Of a DNA stretch of 64,000 nt, positions 45,563 through 55,761 are shown piece by piece (the first letter of the stretch is position 1; each line of letters opens with the position of its first letter). Both the position numbers and the translations under genes were made by a program. Source of the DNA: Aralia elata (lineage: Eukaryota; Streptophyta; Magnoliopsida; Apiales; Araliaceae); assembly GCA_034770075.1 (NCBI GenBank), contig CM068388.1, forward strand, positions 65,706,889 to 65,770,888. Reading direction: 5' to 3'. Under the pieces are notes generated by a model, which made no database searches, was not told where the DNA came from, and saw nothing but the letters and a program-made list of their open reading frames with translations.

Positions 45563-48297
45563 TCACTCAAAAAGATGCGGGTAATTCATCCTCATCTTTT
45601 GCTCTAGCTCCCACGTAGCTTCTTCAACTGCGTGGTTCCTCCAAAGTACTTTGACCAAATGAATAATCTTATTCCTTAACGTCTGATCCTTCCTATCGAG
45701 TTTCTAGACAGGAATTTCTTCATACGATAAGTCTTTTCAACTTGAATCGGTTCATAGGAGATGACATGTTTGTAATCGGGTTTATATGGCCGCAACACTG
45801 ACACATGAAACACATTATAAATGTGCTCCAGTTCAGGAGGTAAGGCTACCTCATACGCCACTTCACATATTCTCCTTAAAATTTAAAAAGGTCCTATGAA
45901 CCTAGGGCTCAATTTTCCCTTCTTTCCAAAATGGATCTTCCCTTTCCAAGGAGATACCTTCAAGAACACAAAACTACCTACTTCGAAGTCCCGCTTTTGA
46001 CGATGTAGATCAACGTACTTCTTCTAACGATCCTGAGCCGCTACCAGATGGTTTGATCAGTCTAACTGTATCTGTTGTCTGCTGCACCATCTCAGGTCCC
46101 AATAGTCTTCGCTCTCCCACTTCGTCCCAACACAACGGTGTTCGGCATTTCCTTCCATATAGCGCTTCGTACGGTGGCATGCCGATACTAGCGTGATAAC
46201 TGTTGTTGTAAGCGAACTCCACTAGTGGCAAGTGGTCATCCCAGCTGCCCTTCAAGTCCATCACGACCGCTCTAAGCATATCCTCCAGTGTCTGAATCGT
46301 TCGCTCACTCTGGCCATCAGTTTGAGGATGATACGCCGTACTCAACCTCAATTATGTCCCCATTCCTTCTTGCAGACTTCTCCATAAATTTGACGTGAAG
46401 CGCGGATCTCTATCTGACACAATAGATACTGGCACCCCATGTCGCGACACAATCTCATTTACATAAAGCTTTGCTAACTATTCCAGATTGTACCTGATCT
46501 TGTTTGGTAGAAAATGTGCAGATTTAGTCAAACGATCCACTATCACCAAGATCGCGTCGTATCCCTTCTGAGTAGCTGGAAGCCCTACCACAAAATCCAT
46601 CGTGATCTGCTCCCACTTCCATTTTGGGATCTCCAATGGTTGTAATAACCCGCTTGGTCGCTGATGTTCTGCCTTGACCCTCTGACAAGTTAAACACCGG
46701 CTGACGCATTTCACAACCTCTCTCTTCATATTCGGCCACCAGAAATGCTGCCGCAAGTCTTGATATATTTTTGTGCCTCCCAAATGAACTGAATACCTTG
46801 TGTTGTGAACTTCTTGAAGAATGTCCTCCCTCAATTCAGGCACCATCGGTATCCAGATTCTCCCTTCAAATCTTAGCAGTCTTGTGCTATCAGCCCTGTA
46901 CTTCAACTCCTCACCTTTAGAAATTCGCTTCCTTATACCATCGCATTCTTCATCCTTCTCCTGAGCCTCCTTTATTTTATCCAATAAGGTCGAGCTCGCC
47001 GCTACTACAAACAATTTTTCGTCTAACTCCATCGGATGTCTCACCTCCAATTCCAGTCGTTCAAATTCGTTCACCAACTCCTCCTGAGTCGTCAGCATCA
47101 GCAACTTCTCCCTGCCTTTTCTGCTCAAGGCATTAGCCATAACATTTACTTTGCCCGGATGGCAAAGAATCTCATAATCATAATCTTTAATCAATTCTAA
47201 CCATCGGCGCTGCCTCATGTTCAGCTCCTTCTGAGTGAAGATATACTTCAGAATTTTGTGGCTTGTATATATCTCACACTTCTTCCCATATAAATAGTGT
47301 CTCCATATCTTCAAGGAAAAAAACCACTGCTGCTAACTCCAGGTCATGAGTTGGATATCCCTTTTCATAATCTTACAACTTATGTGATGCGTACGCAATG
47401 ACTCTGCCATGCTGCATCAGCACATAACCAAGACCCTTGTGAGACACATCACTATACACCACAAATCCTCCTGTATCATCTGGCAATGATAACACAGGTG
47501 CTTCACTAAGCCTCTTCTTTAGCTCTATGAAACTCTCCTCATAGTTATCCGTCCAAACAAACTTTATGGTTTTCCTTGTCAGATTGGTTAATGGCGATAT
47601 TATCTTCGAAAAATCCTGAATGAATCTTTGATAGTATCCTGCTGATCCCAAGAAACTCCGGACCTCTGTTGGCGTCTTCGGCTGCTCCCAATTGATAACG
47701 GCTTCCACCTTTGCTGGATCCACCGAAACACCATCTTTGTCGATCACATGCCCCAAAAACTGCACCCTTTGCAACCAAAATTCACACTTAGAAAACTTAG
47801 TGGACAACTTCTCATTCCTCAATGCCTCCAACATAATTCTCAGATGTTCTGCATGCTCCTCCTCCGTTTTCAAGTACACCGGAATGTCATCAATGAACAC
47901 GATAACAAACTTTTCCAAGTACTACTTGAACACTCTATTCATCATGTCCATGAATGCTGCTGGCGCATTCGTCAACCCAAACGACATCACCAGAAATTCA
48001 CTCAAAATGTCCATATCGAGTTCTGAATGCTGTCTTTGGAATATCCTCCTGCCTCACTTTCAGTTGGTGATATCCCATCCTCAAGTCGATCTTCGAAAAG
48101 TATTTCGCTCCCTTCAATTGATCAGACAAATCATCAATTTTGGGTAGCAGATACTTGTTCTTAATGGTAACCTTGTTCAACTCACTGTAGTCGATACGGA
48201 GCCCTAGCGATTTATCCTTCTTCTTTACGAACAGAACTAGCGCTCCCCATGAAGATACACTCGGACGAATATACCCTTTATCTAGCAGCTCCTGCAG
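45563..48297 (-). pseudogene. RT, RNase H and integrase of the gypsy element, decayed
   Basis: From 48297 down: RT with the motif blocks YFSKIDLRMGYHQLKV (near 48100), SFGLTNAPAAFMDMMN and IVFIDDIPVYLKT (catalytic FIDD at about 47886-47897); RNase H with VVYSDVSHKGLGYVLMQHG; integrase with the HHCC zinc region ending CVSRCLTCQRVKAEHQRPSG, core text DFVVGLP, IVDRLTKSAHFLP, AYHPQTDGQSERTIQTLEDM (near 46300), and a C-terminus with HVSVLRPYKPDYKHV and a chromodomain-like end (VLWRNHAVEEATWELE), stop at 45563-45565. Disruptions include a stop just before LQELLDKG (48298), frameshifts near 48000, 47350 and 46020, and stops near 47370 and 46475. Confidence 0.9.
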
Positions 48298-49190
48298 TTA
48301 AACAATCAGTTCTTTCATCTCCACCGGTGCCATTCTGTACGGTGCCTTTGAGATCGGTGCAGTTCCCAGTACCAAATCGATTACGAATTCCACTTCTCTA
48401 TCCGGCGACAAACCCGGTAAATCATCTGGGAAAACATCAGTGAATTTTCTTACAACCGGTATCTGACCCAGCTCATCCTCTACTCTACGAGTATCAACCA
48501 CATGAGCCAGATAACCTATGCAACATTTCCTTAGCAATCTCTTCGTTTGCATCATCGTCAGACAACAAGATTGTCTCAGCGATTTACTACCGTAGAATAC
48601 AACCTTTGACTTATTCGGAGTCTTCAGGTGTACGCACTTCTTCTTAAAGTCAATTACAGCTTCGTGACTAGATAACCAATCCATCCCAAGAATTACATCG
48701 AACTCTCCCAAATGAATCGGTATCAAATTCACGTCAAGCTTAAACCCTCTCAAATCGGCACAACAATTCCTATGAATGTAATCTACGGGGATAATTTCTT
48801 TATTGGCTACTTCTACATTCATGGGGTTCTCTAGTTTTTCACGAGGTAAGCCTAACCGTTTAGCAAAATCTTTCGAAACAAAAGAACAGTCAGTACCCGA
48901 ATCAAATAATACATATGCACTGATATTATTGATCGAAATAATACCTGACACCACATCTTTCGACTCCACCGCATCCTGTACGGTCATGTTGAAAGTGTGT
49001 GCCGTCAGATTGTTGGCTTGGCTAGCTGGCCCTCCAATGCTCAGCCTGTTATTGTTGTTGTTGTTGCTGCTATTGTTGTTGTTCATGTTGCCACTTGTTG
49101 CATCCCCCTTCCTTTTCGGGCAGTCCTTAATTTGATGATCTGATGCTCCACATGAGAAACATCCTCCTTTCTTTCCCTTTGGGCACTAAG
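48298..49190 (-). pseudogene. gag zinc knuckle and aspartic protease of the gypsy element
   Basis: A second zinc-knuckle-like CFSCGASDHQIKDCPK precedes an Asn-rich linker (48298-49086 frame, N-terminal NNNNSSNNNNNN) and a retropepsin domain with catalytic LFDSGTDCSFVS (Asp at about 48901-48903) and FDVILGMDWLSSH. The frame is open for 262 codons and stops at 48298, immediately before RT. An upstream TAG (IAP-stop-CPKG, about 49186) separates it from the first zinc knuckle (YNCGQQGH). Confidence 0.88.
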
Positions 49191-50047
49191 GAGCAATGTG
49201 CCCCTGTTGCCCACAGTTGTAGCAAATCCCTTTGCCTTTCAGACACTCCCAAGAGTGATTTCTTCCAAAATTATTTCACTTATTACCCTTCTTAACCTCT
49301 CCTCTGGACTTGTTGCCTCCAGAAGATTGACTATCGCTCCATTTCCTTTTATTCGGGTTACTTTCCCTGTTGCTTCCTCCCTTGCTTCCTTCGTGACCCA
49401 TCCTTTTATCTTGATTGAACTTTGTCAGAGCCTCGTTGCCTCCTTCGAGAAAATGTGTCAATCTTTAGAATCGCCACCCTACTATACACCCACGGTTTCA
49501 GGCCTAATTCAAATCTCCTTGCCTTTCTGGCTGCAGTGTCTACCTGGTGAGGTGCAAATCGAGCTAACTCATTAAATTTTGCCGCATACTCCGCGACTGA
49601 CATGATCCCCTGCTTGAGCTCCAGAAACTTCACCTTCATGTTCTGCTGCATACTCTCCGGGAAATAGTTCTCGAAGAATAGCTCCTTAAAACGTTTCCAT
49701 AGTATCACACCATCTCCAGCACGACCTTTGTTGGCCTTCCACCAATAGTTCGCTTCACTTTTCATCATAAAGGTGGCGAATCCTGTCTTCTATTCTTCGA
49801 TCCAGGTTTGGGTTTCAATCGGGTCTAGTGTTCCCCTGAACTCGCGCAGTCTTACTAGCTTAAAATCCTTGAAACTAGCCAAATGTTGCGCTGGCTATCG
49901 CTCTGGCTGTTCTACAACAGGTAGGGGTCTATTTTGCATGGCTTCTGCCAGCAACTCAGCAAACGCTCTCATTGGGTTACGTTGATCCCCTGCTTTGCTT
50001 TCTGACTCCTCAACCCATTGGTTGCACGGTCGTCCTCTTGGTGGCAT
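49191..50047 (-). pseudogene. gag capsid region of the gypsy element, decayed
   Basis: Starts at ATG 50047 (MPPRGRPCNQWVEESES). Conserved gag text: LASFKDFKLVRLREFRGTLD, WWKANKGRAGDGVILWKRFK and FLELKQGIMSVAEYAAKFNE, LARFAPHQVDT (open segment 49406-49768). A stop follows WIEE (about 49790) and a frameshift lies near 49440. The plus frames overlapping it (49198-49575, 49773-49985) are shadows. Confidence 0.87.
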
Positions 50048-50197
50048 GATCTGATAAAAGAAAACCGTTAGCTTTTACTTATAGTTTTATGTTTTATGCA
50101 ATATGTCATTTAAGTCAGCAATTAAGAGTAAAAGCATCAATCAAACACATTTGATTTAAATAAAACAACTGCATTTATATTCATATACCACTATTTT

Positions 50198-53100
50198 TGT
50201 GACAACCCAAATTTTCGAGAGCAATTATAATAAGAATTTAATAAAGAATAATTCTCATTATGTTTCGAGTTTGAATATATATGTGTTATATATATCTATG
50301 TGATTTTTGGTGAGCTTAATATGTATATATATAAATGTGAAATATATACATAGATTCAGAATGAATGAGTTAATAGTTAGTTATTGTAACGATCGCGAGT
50401 CGTGGGTAGCTTGGTAATTCGAACTTATGGATATTATTGAATGAAATAGACTTTTATTAATAATATTATGTGTTAAGCGTTTAAAAGTTATGTTATAACT
50501 TGGATTACGTGTAGATGATGACTAGTAAGTATGTAAGTTTTCGTATAAGCTATTTGGTGGTTTCAAAAAATATCGCTAGAGTACTATTTATTGGATTAAA
50601 TAAATAGTTGAAGGATAATATTATTGAACAAGTTATTTGTTGTAAAGACGCTAACCCAAGTTATGGGCGAGATATATGTGCGATGATGTATATGATTATA
50701 GGGAGTTAATCGTGAAGAGCAGTGATCGCGAATCGTGAGTTTGTAATTTGGGTATATTAATATTATTAAGTGGATTAAATATTATATTTTTAGGTGACGT
50801 GTTTTAAGGTTATTTTATAACCTGGATGGGGTCAATGTATGAAGTTTTATGCGTTATTGAACCGCAGAAGTGAATAATTGATTTTGCGAAAGATCGCAAA
50901 ATCACTATTCACGGGGTATGTTTCCCGAGGCACTATTCACGCCATAAAATTTTTGTATCTTTTTCGATGTTGAATAATTTCATAAATACGTGTATGCGTA
51001 CGACTAATTTTTCCAAGTGTCTGAAATTTATTTGAGCTGATACGTGATTTTATCCGTATCCGAAATGTATGATATGGGTGTTCCGAATATTTAGACAAAT
51101 CCCACAATAATTATTTTTATGCGTCCCAATATTTATGGGAGTACCCATTTTAATTTTGAGAAGGGTTATTTACAAGTTTTGGTACAAAAGTGGGAGTTTT
51201 CGGATATATTTTTGTGTATTTGGGTATTTATTTTGACTTGTTACCCCAAGAGGGAACCAACAAAAACCCATCAACCAATCAAAAGTTAGGAAAATGAGAG
51301 AGTGGGAGGGAGTTGCCGACAAGCTCCTTGAGCAACCAACCCACCTCTCCTAAATTTACTCCTCCACTCTCCCATTCCATACAAATAATTCCATCTCTCT
51401 CTTGTATCCCATTCAAACCACTCCAAGTTGCTTCAGTTGATAGAGAGAGAGAGAGAGAAAGAGGGAAAATCTGCAACAAAGAGGAAGAAGAAAGGAGGAA
51501 GAAGTCGCCGGAAAAGTCACCAGAAAAGGAAGAAGAGTCGTCCGAAAAAGAAGAAGAAGAAAGGAAGAGAAGAAGAGGTTCGGGTGAACCAAAAAGGAAG
51601 AATGAGACTCAAGCCAAGCCCTAGCAAAGCTCCATATCATCTAGGAGGGATTTACAGAGGTAAATCATTAACTTGAACCCATTTCCATTTGATTTGGTTA
51701 AGGTTTTCAAGCTTTTCGTGGTTTTAGAGCTTTTATGCTCATGGGATAGTTTTCTTGCGATTCTTGTTGGTTTTGTTTGTGTTGGATGTTTGTAAATGTT
51801 GTTAAGAGGTTATATGAGCTATTAATAACATTAAAGTGGAACAAAAACGCAATAAACTCGTACATATGCTTAAGGAGGATGAAGAACATGAAGAACAATG
51901 AACTTTGGACATGAACTTGGACATTTGGACGATTTAGAGGACTTTATAGCTATGATTTCGTGTTTGTTTAATTAATTTGTTGTTATGATATTGTACTTCC
52001 ATGGGTTATGAGTTTAACCCAGTTGGAATGGAGTAAAAAGGGATTAAAACAAAGTTTTGGTGATGATTTTTGTGAAGAACACCAAGAACACGAAAATATA
52101 GCATGAGTTGATACTTTAGCCTAAGATTTGGCCATGTTAATGTTAATGGATAGCTCTGTATTTTTGATATGTTGTACCCCTATGTCTTAGGAGTCCATAG
52201 AGTCCGAAACGGACCAATTTGAACGTGTATTGAGGGAGTTATGGTGGTTGGAAGCAAGATAGGTCTAGAACACCAAAACAGAGCATTCCGGGAAGCAAAA
52301 CGGGTTGGGGACTCAGGCCGGGTAGGCGCTGGCCACGAGTCCAGCTACTGCAATAGAGCGCTTTAGGCGCTGGTCATAGGCCATTTTGAGCGCCTACGGC
52401 GCTGGTAAGGAAACTGTGCAAAACTACTCCGATGTCCTTTAGTAAAATGAGCATAACTTTCGCATACAAACTCGGATTGAGGTGATTCAAGATGATTCGG
52501 AAAGAGAACGAGTAGACCTACAACTTTTGTTCTTTAAGTTTTTCGTTTTGAGGTCTGTAGAATGGCCTAAATTGGCCATTTATAGGACTGATGTGTATTT
52601 GGAGGCAATCGGAGAGTGTCGGGCATGCGCGTAAGCACGCGTAATGCTCCCGACAATGTTAAATGATGTTCTAAGTTCTAAAACATGATTATTATGAATT
52701 ATAATGATACTTAATATAAATCATTGAGTATTAGACAATTTGATTGGGCGTGCCAAGCGTACGCAATCGCGTGTCACTTGGGCGTTCGAATAGACAAGTG
52801 TGACGTACGGACGTGCAAACGTCGTAACGCCGTAACAAGTGTGTATAACCTTGTTTAATATTTTGTTTCTAATAATAATAAAACATAATAGTGTGTTATA
52901 AACCAATGTATGAGCATGCTAAGCACATGCAAAAGAGGCGAATTAGGCATGTGACGTGTAAACGTCGAAACGCCGCGTAAAGTGTTAATGAACTTAAATA
53001 ATGTTTTGATTCAAATGAAACGAACATTATAAGATATGGGATGGGGTTAATGTAACCAATAAGTATTGATGATAATGAGGGTCGTAACTTTTTCAAACGA

Positions 53101-54432
53101 CGCGACGCCGAGTAATGTTTTAGAGCTAATCGCGTTTATTAATTTATAATGCGCGAATATTACGAGATAAGAGTTGTTATATTATAAACCATTATATGAA
53201 GCTTTTTAGTGGCTAATTGGTATTTTATTGTTAAACAAATTGTGTAGGATATTTGAAGGACGAGCCATCATAATTTGGCCAGGAACGCTTAAAGGCAAGT
53301 TCTTTCAGTAACTTGTTAACTTATTTAAATGTATTGATGTACATGACTTGATTACTAAATCTTTCATTATTATGTGGAGTATATGCGAGCATGATTAAAG
53401 TGTGCACAATGTGCAATTATGTGACTATATTGTTCTATGTGGGACTTGAACTATTGTGAATATACAATGTGAGATGCATGAAGTATGCTATGAGATACAT
53501 GATGCATGTATACAGATGAATTGCATAAGATTTATAATGCATGAGTAAGATGCATAGTATGAGAATCATGATCCATGGATAAATGCAAACTTATGTGTTA
53601 CGTGAAACATGAAACGTGAAAACTGTTAGTTCTTGCTAAGCCGTCGTGCTCATTCTTGCAAAAATAAAACTTTTGCAGATTTACGTTGCAATGCAATTAT
53701 CTTGATATCGTGATGATAAGGATTAGAGGCACAGGGATTCAAGAAGGTTGCCAAATATTTCTTTATTGTAATTATTTAGCTGTGATGACAGTGTATGATG
53801 TACGTGAATTTGAATATGTAAACTTTGAGTTAAAGATGAAGGTTATCCATTATAGTATTTATGATGTGATTATGTTAGTTACTTATTATAGTAAACTACA
53901 AGGATGTCGATAATGTATAAAGGACATTTTTATAACGAATGTATAGTTGTTCGGTAACTTTGCATATATTCGGGGATTGACTAAAGTCAGAATCCGAACC
54001 TTGCGTTCACATAGGAGACTTTGTAAATGATCAATGGTATTTGTTCAACCTTGATCATAAGTGTTTTAGTTAAATGTTACGAAACCTGAGATTGAGGAGA
54101 GTTTGAGGTAATAATTGTTAATGCTTGTATTGATATGGACTGTTATATACAGCAGGAGTAATATTAAAATTGTAATGATTATTAAATGATGTATTAATTA
54201 AGGTCTTCGTACCTGAGATTAGATGGGAACATGTTGTAATAATCTTGTAATTACTTTCATGTAGTAAGATCATGTTTTAGTTATGGTTTCGAGGCTTGGG
54301 ACGACAATATTTATATTATATCAATGTAAATATGTTATTTTTCCGCACTAAGTTTTTGTTAGATTGATATTTGAGTGGCACAGTGATGCACCGAATTTGT
54401 GGATAAGGTAACCCGAATTTGGGGGCGTCACA
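50198..54432 (+). mobile_element. Solo LTR (4.2 kb) inserted in the gypsy element
   Basis: Begins TGTGACAACCC and ends GGGGGCGTCACA, with a perfect 5-bp duplication ATTTT (50193-50197, 54433-54437). The end CCCGAATTTGGGGGCGTCAC is almost the same as the end of the host gypsy LTR, so they are related, and this one lies in the opposite orientation. No primer site, gag/pol or second LTR inside. It holds a pyrimidine/purine-rich zone (51410-51600), which gives spurious charged frames, a GC-rich patch (52316-52410) and otherwise AT-rich DNA. A large non-autonomous element with undetected LTRs is the alternative. Confidence 0.83.
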
Positions 54433-54437
54433 ATTTT

Positions 54438-54684
54438 AATACAACCTGACTCAACATGTGGCATACTTCTATAAACGCTCAATGACATGGCCTGCCAACC
54501 ACTAACTATCCCCTAAAGAACAAAAGTGGGGAATAATAACCTTTCACCCCTTTATCAGAAACAAAAATCAGGATTCAACTACTATCCCATGCATGCTACA
54601 TAGCATAGGGATTTATAACACAAGTATGCCCCTATTATAACAACAGTGGGACCTACTGAAAACATAAATGCTAAAAATAAAATA
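54438..54684 (-). other. Gap between coiled-coil ORF and gag of the gypsy element
   Basis: Non-coding DNA between the insertion site of the solo LTR and the end of the coiled-coil ORF; nothing recognised. Confidence 0.5.
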
Positions 54685-55651
54685 TCACCGTCTGTTGTGG
54701 CGAACTGCAACTCTAAGCTCCCATCGAGCTAGCCTGTCGACCACTCGACGCCTAATCACGCGCCTGCTACTCCCCATCTCCCTGGGGAACCTCCTCACCC
54801 TATCCCTCAGTCTGCCAATGGAAGTGGTCAAGACTAAACTGAGGGAATCAATCCTGGTTGCCCTGTCGCAGACCTCTGTCTCAAGCTCCCTGGCCCTCAT
54901 GTCAGATCTGCTCCACTCCCCCTCTACGCGGATTTTATTTGCAACCTCCAGATCAAACTCTACAGTCAGGGCTGCCAACTGCTCTATAGCCTCATCTCTC
55001 TCCAACCGAGTAATCTCTAATTGATCCTCTACCCATTCTGTTTGTCCTACCAATACCACATTCCTCTCTAAGAGGTCATAAACCATCACATTAAGCCGAA
55101 CAGAAACCTCACGACGACCATGAACATCTGCATCTAGCTCGGCAATCCTCTGGTCCTTTTCCTGCAGCCTCTGGGTCAGCTCCGCCTTTTCCCCCAAAGT
55201 CTGATACGCTAACGACTTGTACTGCTCCACTCAGTCCTGGTGATCCTAGTTATGATCTTCTAAATGGGCTACTCGATTCTCGAGCTCCTCATTCCTATTT
55301 GTCAGCTCTTTGATGATGTCACTAGAAGTAGTGCCCATGCCATCTGCATACTCAGGTGGCTCATCATCCTCCGTCACTGGATCCTCCTCGGGATCCTCAT
55401 CCCTAGTGTCCATCATCTGGCTCACTCGGTGACACCTCTACTAAACGTTCTGTGTCCATATGAATGTCTATGAACTCCACCTCCCCAGCATGATTAGACT
55501 CTCCTATTTCAGGCATCCTACAGCCATAGACAGAAACAAACAAACAGCGAGATGTTAGTATCACAATAAAATATTCATTGATAAAGTGAATTGATATTTT
55601 ATCATGTACAACTCGGCTCGATGGATTTCCACCTCCAGACATGACCATCAA
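54685..55651 (-). pseudogene. Extra coiled-coil ORF upstream of gag in the gypsy element
   Basis: Minus strand, same sense as pol. The segment 55230-54685 is open for 181 codons and is strongly predicted by eye to be a coiled coil (AELTQRLQEKDQRIAELDAD, LEITRLERDEAIEQLAAL), ending in a basic tail (RVIRRRVVDRLARWELR). Upstream in the same strand a segment 55651-55403 (MSGGGNPSSRVVHDK ... EVEFIDIHMDTERLVEVSP) may be its N-terminus, separated by a frame change or a removed stretch with stops. Not a standard gag domain; some chromovirus-type elements have an additional ORF before gag. Function unknown. Confidence 0.6.
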
Positions 55652-55746
55652 ATGAATCTCCTCGATTCATCTCCTAGCGTACTCAATACGAGTTTAATAC
55701 TAAGGTTATAACCTAGGTTTCGTGATCCTAAAGTTTATAATCTACA

Positions 55747-55758
55747 GCTCTGATACCA
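55747..55758 (-). other. Primer-binding site of the gypsy element
   Basis: Minus strand TGGTATCAGAGC, four bases after the 5' LTR end (GGGGCGTCACA), matching the initiator Met-tRNA 3' end. It fixes the element orientation. Confidence 0.92.
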
Positions 55759-55761
55759 ACC

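Noticed and set aside
47692..48147. 151-aa and 92-aa plus-strand frames
   Set aside because: Exact antisense of the gypsy reverse transcriptase, which has clear motifs on the minus strand.
51313..51676. Highly charged Lys/Glu/Ser-rich frames on both strands
   Set aside because: They come from a purine-rich GAAGAAG tract in the solo LTR; all frames of such a tract are open.
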